This document shows positions 57,219 to 64,000 of a stretch of DNA of 64,000 nt, one piece after another. Positions within the stretch are counted from its first letter, which is position 1. Each line of letters starts with the position of its first letter. Under the pieces are notes generated by a model, which made no database searches, was not told the DNA's origin, and saw only the letters and a list, made by a program, of their open reading frames with translations. The position numbers were made by a program, and so were the translations under genes. The DNA is from Strigamia acuminata (Eukaryota > Arthropoda > Chilopoda > Geophilomorpha > Linotaeniidae): contig OX442317.1 of NCBI GenBank assembly GCA_949358305.1, positions 13,758,991 to 13,822,990 on the forward strand, read 5' to 3'.

Positions 57219-58789
57219 ACACACACACAGGTAGTCATCCCAGTAGAACAAAGCTACTTGGACCTGATGAAGGAAGGGTACACGAAGTGGATGTCGAACG
57301 TGCGTGACTGACTCGCGTCGAGGACTCGATCAATCTATCGATCGAATTGACTCGTTCGTTTTCTTTTTCAGGAAGCCATCGACATGGTGCAACAACGCCC
57401 GGTGCTGGATCTCCTCTTCGGAAAGGACAAAGTCAGGGGCTTGTTTTCCATGCCCGCTTCTTTCCCTTCCCCGCGTCCCTCTCCTCTCGCTGGTACCTTT
57501 CGCATTGCCCCCGCTGCTGCAACTGCTCTTCGCACCGCCGAGCAACGCGCCAAATCCGCCGCCGAGCAACGCGCCAAATCCGCCGCCGAGCAACGCGCCA
57601 AATCCGCCGCCGAGCAACGCGCCAAATCCGCCGCCGAGCAACGCGCCAAATCCGCCGCCGAGCAACGCGCCAAATCCGCCGCCGAGCAACGCGCCAAATC
57701 CGCCGCCGAGCAACGCGCCAAATCCGCCGCCGAGCAACGCGCCAAATCCGCCGCCGAGCAACGTGCCAAACCCACCACCGAGCAACGCGCCAAATCTACT
57801 GTTGTTGCCGCTAAACACGCCGGATCCATTAAACGTGCAGACGACAATAGCAACAGCAGCAGCAGCAGCGGCGGCGACGACGACGGCGCCGAGGACAGTG
57901 GTGCCGACCTCTTCACCGGCGCCCGCCCCGATCGTGGTGCCGGTGCCGGTGCCACCAGCAAGTCCCGAGAATACGACGTCGACCTCTCGCGCGATCCCAT
58001 CACCGTACGCGGCTTCACTTTCGTGCGTAGTCGGGTACCCGGCATCCCGCTCGTCCGCGACGACGACGATGATGAGGAACGCGCTCGCCGCGAAGTCCGC
58101 AAGAAGAACCGCGCGAAGGTAGAGTGCGAAGGCCAAATGATCCGCGCACAGAGTCGCGAGATACAGCGTCGGCGAGAAAGTGAGTTCGAACTCGAACACG
58201 CCGAACACGAGCCCTCGCCCGGGCACAGTCGCGGCACCGGGTCGCGGTCGCGGTCGCGGTCGCGGTCGCAATCGCGGTCGCAGTCGCAGTCGCGGTCGCA
58301 GTCGCAGTCGCGGTCGCGGTCGCGATCGCAGTCGCGGTCGCGGTCGCAGTCGAAGGAGTCGCGATCGAAGGAGTCGCGATCGAAGGAGTCGCAGTCGCAG
58401 TCGTGGTCGCAGTCGCGGTCATCTTCTTCGCGGCCGTTTTCGCAACCGTTCAAGGTAAGAAACGAAAAATCTCGTCCCGTATTGTCTCGTTTTTCTTTCT
58501 TTCTTTCTTTCTTTCTTTCTCGTATCCGTTCACAAATTCGCTCGTTTCAAATTTCAGACGTCCCTGTATCGCCACGATCGGAGTGGTGCCGCTGGCTCCA
58601 AGGCAACCGGTTGCGACAGTATCTACTGTCTCGGGGTGGCCGACCCGCGGATCAAATGCTCCGAGTGTTTATGCTCGGTGCACGAAGAGTGCGTGGGGCG
58701 GCCGTGGACCAAACGACTCGGCCGAAGCGAAGGTTTTGTCTGCAGCGGTTGTCGCGACGAACCCCTCTGCTCCAAACTGCGGTAGTTTA

Positions 58790-58843
<54 letters not shown>

Positions 58844-59394
58844 GTGGTGTTGATCGTTTTTCGTTCGTCGAACTAATCCCGAATTTCTCTCGCAGGTGCT
58901 CCGTCTACACGACCAAAGAGGGCCTGGCCCGCAAAGAGCACGCTTGCTACCGGCACATCGCGAATGTCCTCCGAGGCGAGTCGGCGAGTTGGCGGATGAG
59001 CGCGTTTAAAAGGACCACCGACGCGCGAGAAGACCTGGTGACGGACCAACACGAGGCGTTGATCAGAGACAAGGCGGTGGTACGGGTTAACGAATTGTTC
59101 TCTCGTTCGTTCGTTCGCTCGTTTAAATTTCCATCCACGTTTCAGAGTCGATGGCTGGTTCGCAAGATCGAGGGTCTCTACGAAGCGGAGGTCAGTTTGC
59201 TTCCACCGAAAGGCATTCCCCGCATGCCGCCGGATCGTCTCGCGACGATAGTGCCCAAGGTCTTGGTCCCGGAGTACATGGTCCGGTTGATCGCGGCAAC
59301 GGAGGATATCGACCGGGACCACGCGGAGTTTCTATTGGAATACTGTGACCGTCCGCCGTATGCACTCGACGACCGGAGCTTTGAGTCGGTGTGA
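55866..59394 (+). CDS. Nine-exon gene: two zinc fingers, RS-rich segment, PHD-type finger (937 aa predicted)
   Basis: Exons by eye: 55866-56086, 56153-56456, 56538-56783, 56880-57113, 57231-57299, 57372-58454, 58558-58781, 58896-59079 and 59146-59394. They total 2814 nt in one frame. Introns are 66-117 bp with GT..AG ends. Residues 1-120 are acidic/Gly/Asn-rich; about 140-165 is a coiled coil. Finger 1 (C186, C189, H227, H232) has a 37-residue acidic insert; finger 2 is C269, C272, H282, H287. An 8-residue repeat AEQRAKSA occurs 11 times (about 414-501), and Arg-Ser dipeptides fill about 647-710. A C4HC3 PHD-like finger uses C738, C743, C753, C756, H761, C764, C781 and C784. The last 80 residues match nothing I know. 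A nuclear or chromatin role is plausible from the PHD and RS parts. The weakest splice is the GTAGTT donor at 58782. A polyadenylation signal lies at 59808. Confidence 0.7.
57538..57801 (+). repeat. 24-bp coding minisatellite, 11 units
   Basis: Unit starts recur every 24 bp (AGCAACGCGCC at 57541, 57565 and so on to 57781). In the gene frame it encodes AEQRAKSA; the last two units are diverged. Because 24 is a multiple of 3, other frames on both strands also stay open and give false long frames. Confidence 0.9.
58797..58841 (+). repeat. Long T homopolymer in intron 7
   Basis: About 45 consecutive T within the intron between the PHD exon and the next exon, on the sense strand, acting as or inflating the pyrimidine tract. 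Confidence 0.85.
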
Positions 59395-59612
59395 GCGAGC
59401 GAGCGACCGACCGACTTAGAACGACCGACCGACCGACCGACTTAGAACGAACGACCGACCAACCGACTTAGAACGACCGACCGACCGATTGACCGACCGA
59501 CCGACCGACTTAGAATGACGCGAGCTGGACAGGCAGACAGCGAGCGAGCGAGGTGGACAACCGAACGCGCGAGCGACATCGACGACGTCGTCCGCGACCT
59601 ATTTATTTTTTT

Positions 59613-59687
<75 letters not shown>

Positions 59688-59999
59688 TTTTTCTCCATTC
59701 GTTCATTCATTCGTTCACCCATTCATTTATTTATTTGTTTATGTATACATACATACATATACACGTGTATATATATACATTTTGTTGTTGTGTTATCTGC
59801 TCTCTCGAATAAATCAGCGAGTAAACCACACGCCTCGCCTCTCTCTCTTCATTTCTTCTCAAAAACGTTCAAATCAACCTACGAGGTTGAAACAAACAAA
59901 AAAGAAAGAAACCCGAAGTAAAGTAAAGTAAAGTAAAGTAAAGTAAAGTAAAGTAAAGTAAAGTAAAGTAGAGTAGAGTAGAGTAGAGTAGAGTAAAAT
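59395..59999. other. 3' flank of the PHD gene: microsatellites and poly(A) signal
   Basis: ACCG/CCGACTTAGA repeats (59401-59515), an ATTT array (about 59597-59692), an AATAAA poly(A) signal at 59808-59813, and AAAGT/AGAGT pentanucleotides (about 59917-59997). The open frames here are translations of the ATTT array, not genes. Confidence 0.6.
59808..59813 (+). terminator. Probable poly(A) signal of the PHD gene
   Basis: AATAAA about 415 bp after the stop codon, the first convincing signal downstream, beyond the ATTT array. Confidence 0.45.
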
Positions 60000-60059
60000 A
60001 GAGCACTCGAACCGAAAGCGACGAAATTCCAGACGACCACGAAGACGCTTTATCTTCGG

Positions 60060-60140
60060 CCCCGGGTGGCCGAGCGGGCAGGGCGACCTGCCGCACGGAG
60101 CTGGTGACCGAAGGTTCGCGTCCCGCTCCCGCCGACTTTT
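60060..60140 (+). ncRNA. tRNA-like Pol III unit 1
   Basis: A box TGGCCGAGCGG (60067-60077), typical of Ser/Leu tRNAs; B box GGTTCGCGTCC (60113-60123); TTTT at 60137-60140. The acceptor ends (CCCCGGG and TCCCGCC) do not pair and the anticodon arm is poor, so a functional tRNA is unlikely. Confidence 0.5.
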
Positions 60141-60444
60141 CGTTTCACTGATCTTCTGGACAATCCTACTTCTATGATTTCTTACAAATGAGTACTTTAC
60201 TTTATGAACGAATTCTCATGAATACTACTCTCTCGCAAGACCCGCGGGAGGGGGGGTCGAAGGTATCGGCCCTTCTTTATTTTATTTTATTTTATTTTAT
60301 TTTATTTTATTTTATTTTATTTTATTTTATTTGATTTGATTTGATTTGATTTGATTTGATTTGATTTCATTTTATTTTATTTCATTCTTTTTGTTTTTAT
60401 CCACCCATCTACCTATCAATCTATCCATTTATTCGTTTATCTAT

Positions 60445-60475
<31 letters not shown>

Positions 60476-60546
60476 CCGAAGTGAAACAAACATTCGAATC
60501 GGAAGCGACGAAATCCTAGACGACCACGAAAACGCTTTATCTTCGG

Positions 60547-60628
60547 CCCCGAGTGGCCGAGCGGGCAGGGCGACCTGCCGCACGGAGCTGGTGACCGAGG
60601 GTTCGCGTCCCGCTCTCCCCCGACTTTT
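60547..60628 (+). ncRNA. tRNA-like Pol III unit 2
   Basis: A box TGGCCGAGCGG at 60554, B box GGTTCGCGTCC at 60600-60610, TTTT at 60625-60628. Same defects as unit 1. Confidence 0.5.
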
Positions 60629-60993
60629 CGTTGACAACATTGAATGATTGATTTGTATTAGTTGGTTTATTATACTGTGACAAGTTCTTGAAAATACTAC
60701 TCTTCCGCAAGACTCGCGGGAGGGGGGGTCGAAGGTATCGGCCCTTCTTTATTTTATTTCATTTTATTTTATTCTATTTTTAATTTTATTTCCACCTACC
60801 TATCTACCCGTCTGTTTATTTATTTGTTTATTTATTTGTTTATTTATTTATTTATTTATTTATTTATTTCTTTCTTTCTTTCTTTTTTCTTCCTTTCGTC
60901 TCTTTTCCTCTCGTTCGTTCGGCCAAAATGAAACGAATACTCGAATCGGAAGCGACGAAATTCTAGACGACCACGAGGACGCTTTATCTTCGG

Positions 60994-61074
60994 CCCCGGG
61001 TGGCCGAGCGAGTAGAGTGACCTACCGCACGGAGCTGGTGACCGAGAGTTCGAGTCCCGCTCTCCCGACTTTCC
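60994..61074 (+). ncRNA. tRNA-like Pol III unit 3
   Basis: A box TGGCCGAGCGA at 61001, B box AGTTCGAGTCC at 61047-61057 with a canonical CGA core. Only TTT follows, so termination would be weak. The most diverged D-arm of the four. Confidence 0.45.
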
Positions 61075-61425
61075 GTTTCTCCGAAATTATTCGGTAGCAT
61101 CTCTTTCTTTCTTCGTAATTACTCGTTATCGTACTAGTGGTTTATTAATACATTCTCATGGGCAATACTCTCCCGCAAGACCCGCGGGAGGGGGGGTCGA
61201 AGGTATCGGCCCTTCTTTATTTTTATTCAATTTATTTATATTTTTATTTTTTTTTTTTTATTTAATTTCCACGTGTCCATTTACCCATCTACCTATCTAT
61301 TTATCTATCTATTTATTTATTCGTTTATTCGTTCGTGTCTGTCTTTCTTCCGTTCATTCGACCAAAGTGAAGTAAATTGGAACCGACACGATTCTAGGCG
61401 ACTACGAGGGCGTTTTATCTTCGGG

Positions 61426-61507
61426 CCCGGGTGGCCGAGCGGGCAGAGCTACCTGCCGCACGGAGACGTGGACCGAAGGTTCGAGTCCCGCTCCCGCCGA
61501 CTTTTCG
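61426..61507 (+). ncRNA. tRNA-like Pol III unit 4
   Basis: A box TGGCCGAGCGG at 61433-61443, B box GGTTCGAGTCC at 61480-61490 (a perfect consensus), TTTT at 61504-61507. Confidence 0.5.
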
Positions 61508-61650
61508 TTTCACCGATGATACAAACGATTCTTTCTTTCTTTCTTCCATGATTTGAAACTTACGAATGATTGATGTGATGTAGAATACTACCCTCCCGCA
61601 AGACCCGCGGGAGGGGGGGTCGAAGGTATCGGCCCTTCTTTATTTTATTC

Positions 61651-62087
61651 GACCTCCCTCCTCTCGTTCTTTTATTTTATTTCATTCCACTTTTTTATTT
61701 TATTTTTTTTTTTTTTACTTATTTCTTTCCATTCTTCTCTCTTTTTATTCATTCATTCGTTCATTCATTCATTTATTTGGTTCGTTTTGTTTTTATAAAT
61801 CCAGTCCGCGTCGTCAGGTGCCGCTCTACGGAGTTTGCGCCGCAGCAAAACAACACCCATCCCTACCTTTGACCCCGCTCGACGGCGTCATTCAATCCGC
61901 ACGCACCATCGTCGAAAAAGAAAGAAAAAGAAACGAGAAACGAGAAATAAACCAATAAAGAAAGACGAGCCGACCGACCAACTTTCCCGGTTCGTGTTTG
62001 TTTATTAATTTTTTATTAATCAATTAATTGATTAATTGATTGGTTGGCTAAACGACCGTTTCGTCCGTTCGTTCGTTCGTTTAAGCC
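61651..62087. other. Upstream flank of the piggyBac-like gene
   Basis: T-rich then A-rich sequence with AATAAA-like words near 61945-61960, and an AATTAATTGATTAA...AAACGACC module at 62021-62057 ending 31 bp before the start codon. No gene, and no piggyBac terminal repeat or TTAA-flanked CCCT end that I could see. Confidence 0.5.
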
Positions 62088-63164
62088 ATGACGGACGGTT
62101 TCCCCAAAACGGACGCGGGCGCGCGCGTGTGGGTCGCCGCGACGACGTCGTACCGGCAGGACGTCGGTTTCGCCGGCGGGACGCCCGGCTACTGCGGTCG
62201 CTGCGTGCCGAGCAGCTCGGAGTTCGATTACTTCGAGGAGCTGTTCGGCGAGGCGGCCCGTTTCATCGTGACCGCGACGAATCGAGCCATCCGGAGAGAG
62301 GCGAGAGAGGAGGAAATGGCGCGAGCGCAGGTGCCGAGAAAAAAACAACGGTGACGATCCGCGACACTCACTCTCACGCTCGTTTTCGTTTTCGTTTTCG
62401 TTCTAGGTGCTCGCCGCGTCGCGGCCACGGCCACGAGGTCCAAAGTCCAGACGAACGACGGCGGCGACGACGACGACGACTGCTGCCGGTGGGAGCGTCG
62501 TGGCCGTTGCCGGTGGCAGCGGCACCCGACCCGGGGCGCGGTGCGCGGACCTGAGGGTGCGCCTCACCGCGGGCGACCGGGGGGCGGCCGACGCGGCCGC
62601 TCGACGACAATTAGCCCTTCCTCCCCTTCCTCCTCCTCCTCCTCCTCCTCCTCCTCCTCCTCCTCTTCCTCGGCAGAGGGCACGTGGGCCGGTTCGACCC
62701 CTGGCGCTGGACGAGCTGTACGCGTACCTGGGCATTCTCGTGCTCACCGGTTACAACCGACAGCCCGAACTGCGCCACTACTGGCAGGGCGACAGGCCCG
62801 GCGATCTCGGCGCGCCGGCCGTCCGACGAGCGATGACGCGCCAACGGTTCGAAGAGGTTTCGCGTTATCTCCACTACAGCACGCAGCCGTCGTACCAGCG
62901 GCTGCGCGTTGGCGGGTCGGCGGCCGGCTCCGACGGCGGCAGCACGACGGGAGAGAGGGCGGCGTTCTTGAAGGAACGCGAACGAGACGACGGCACGACG
63001 AAAGTCCGTTTGTTCGCCGATCTGGTGAACAAGCGCTTTCGCGCGTGCCGCGAGCCCAGCCAAACTCTCTGCGTCGACGAATCGATGATCGCCTACCGGG
63101 GTCGATCGGAGATGAAGGTGCGTGCGGGGGTCGCCCTCCGATCTCGTTTTTCTCTAACGTTCGT

Positions 63165-63196
<32 letters not shown>

Positions 63197-63695
63197 TAAC
63201 GTTCTTCCCAGGTCCGTCAACCGGCCAAGCCCATCAAATGGGGCTTCGAGTTGTTCACACTATGCGACGCGGGCACCGCCTACGTGCTGAACGACGAGGC
63301 GCACATCGGCAAACGCGCCAAAATGTTCTTCGACCCGGACGAGGAGCCGGAGCCAGAGTGAGTCACTTCGTCGTCGCTGTTTCTCTCCTTCGTTCTCACA
63401 ATTCCTTCCTTCTTTTTCTTTTCTCTTTTTTTCGTTTCCAGGTACCCGGGCAGCATCATCGGACGCATCGTCGTCTACGTCGCCAGGCACTACCTCGGCA
63501 AAGGGCACACGATTGCGTGCGACAATCGATTCACGTCCGCCGTGCTGTTTGAGCACCTCTTTGCCCGCCACAACACAATGGCCGTCGGGACGCTGCGGTC
63601 CAACGCGGCCCAAATGCCGCCCGACCTCCCGGACCCCAAGCGGTACCGAGCCAACGCGAGAGGTAAACCGCCCGCTCGCTCTTCGCATCGTCGGC

Positions 63696-63779
<84 letters not shown>

Positions 63780-64000
63780 CGATTGATTGATTGATTTCAC
63801 TTCTTTTTTATTCATAGGCGATTTCCTGCATCGTCAGAGTGGCCGACTGTTGCTTACCTGGTGGAGGGACACGACGACCGTGAGTCTGCTCAGCACGAAC
63901 GTCGACCCGTTGGCGGCGCCCGGGCACGTCTCCCGTCGCATCGGCGGCAACAGGGTGGACGTCCGTTGCCCGGCGCCCGCGCTTTCGTACACGCGCAATT
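62088..64000 (+). CDS. piggyBac-like transposase gene, 5' part (runs off window)
   Basis: Exons: 62088-62330, 62407-63117, 63212-63357, 63442-63662 and 63818-64000 (continues). Introns are 76, 94, 84 and 155 bp with GT..AG ends; the frame is continuous for 501 codons. N-terminal 150 residues are low-complexity, with a poly-Pro run at about 153-168. The piggyBac-family DDE domain then starts (LDELYAYLGILVLTGY, about 182-197). The first catalytic Asp is D305 in CVDESMIAYRG and the second D394 in IACDNRFTS. A WWRD...LLSTN segment (about 455-468) and the VRCPAP...YTRN segment reach the window edge; the third catalytic Asp, expected in the GGVD motif, lies outside. The introns and the absence of nearby terminal repeats suggest a domesticated PGBD-like gene or an old immobile copy; autonomous piggyBacs usually lack introns. 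Confidence 0.88.
63699..63797 (+). repeat. TTGA tetranucleotide microsatellite in a transposase intron
   Basis: About 24 units of GATT/TTGA with one interruption (ATCGATTG near 63779), filling most of intron 4 of the piggyBac-like gene. Confidence 0.9.

Larger units (their letters stand above)
60000..61650 (+). repeat. Four tandem SINE-like units with tRNA-like heads
   Basis: Units recur every 430-487 bp. Each has a shared 5' flank (GACGACCACGA...GCTTTATCTTCGG), a tRNA-like Pol III head, a variable body, then a conserved 3' block CCGCGGGAGGGGGGGTCGAA with GGTATCGGCCCTTCTTT (about 60240, 60714, 61183 and 61603) and a TTTTA/TTTA-rich tail. tRNA head, body and simple tail is the plan of tRNA-derived SINEs. 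The regular spacing suggests tandem duplication of a unit rather than four separate insertions. Confidence 0.65.

Noticed and set aside
57304-58453. Long frames in other readings of the repeat-rich exon (Pro-Ser-Asn-Ala and Leu-Ala-Arg-Cys repeats, both strands)
   Set aside because: A 24-bp repeat keeps several frames open automatically. Only the frame AEQRAKSA joins the flanking exons in phase.
59515-59931. 138-codon frame rich in LFIYLFIYLFIY
   Set aside because: It is the translation of an ATTT microsatellite in the 3' flank of the upstream gene.
60060-61507. Four functional Ser/Leu tRNA genes
   Set aside because: Pol III boxes are good but acceptor stems do not pair and the anticodon arm and variable arm are not convincing.
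62403-63688. Long minus-strand frames opposite the piggyBac-like exons
   Set aside because: Antisense shadows of GC-rich coding sequence; the plus-strand frame carries the family motifs and splice sites.

Overview
This is eukaryotic, almost certainly invertebrate animal, DNA. The evidence is an intact BEL/Pao retrotransposon (a lineage known from Metazoa), spliced genes with very short GT..AG introns (66-155 bp where seen in full), and a piggyBac-type transposase gene split by four introns. I cannot name the species. The window falls into two unlike halves that meet at about 44884.

Left half (1-44883): an AT-rich tandem satellite with monomers of about 140 and 147 bp, organised into higher-order repeats (854 bp and about 4.3 kb). 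Three LTR elements are nested in it. Each has LTRs without visible differences and a clean 4-bp target duplication that restores the satellite when the element is removed. (1) 4016-12642 (+) is an 8.6-kb element with no coding capacity; its primer-binding region closely matches that of the neighbouring BEL element. (2) 28208-37003 (-) is a complete BEL/Pao element with one 1773-codon gag-protease-RT-RNaseH-integrase frame. (3) 37500-42187 (-) is a Ty3/Gypsy-like element that carries only a 1012-aa Gag, with a proline-tRNA-type primer site and a polypurine tract. Identical LTRs mean recent insertions. Long homogeneous satellite with higher-order structure and young nested retroelements is what one expects near a centromere, but the sequence alone cannot prove that.

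Right half (44884-64000): GC- and CpG-rich. It begins with a junction region holding an imperfect inverted repeat, then a 3.3-kb palindromic GC satellite built on CCGTTAACGG with AT-rich spacers in an alternating higher-order pattern. Next come a minus-strand gene for an acidic, low-complexity protein (49592-50824), six tandem 0.6-kb units with conserved hairpins including a UUCG-capped one (about 51170-54650), a nine-exon plus-strand gene for a 937-aa protein with two zinc fingers, an RS-rich segment and a PHD-type finger (55866-59394), four tandem tRNA-like Pol III/SINE-like units (60000-61650), and the 5' part of an intron-containing piggyBac-like transposase gene that runs off the right end.

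The retroelements on the left are probably functionally linked: the coding-less and Gag-only elements both need proteins in trans, and the coding-less one shares its primer region and a 17-bp YY1-like motif with the BEL element. The three right-hand genes share compact introns whose 3' ends are simple-sequence pyrimidine tracts. All exon joins here were made by eye from splice signals and reading-frame continuity.
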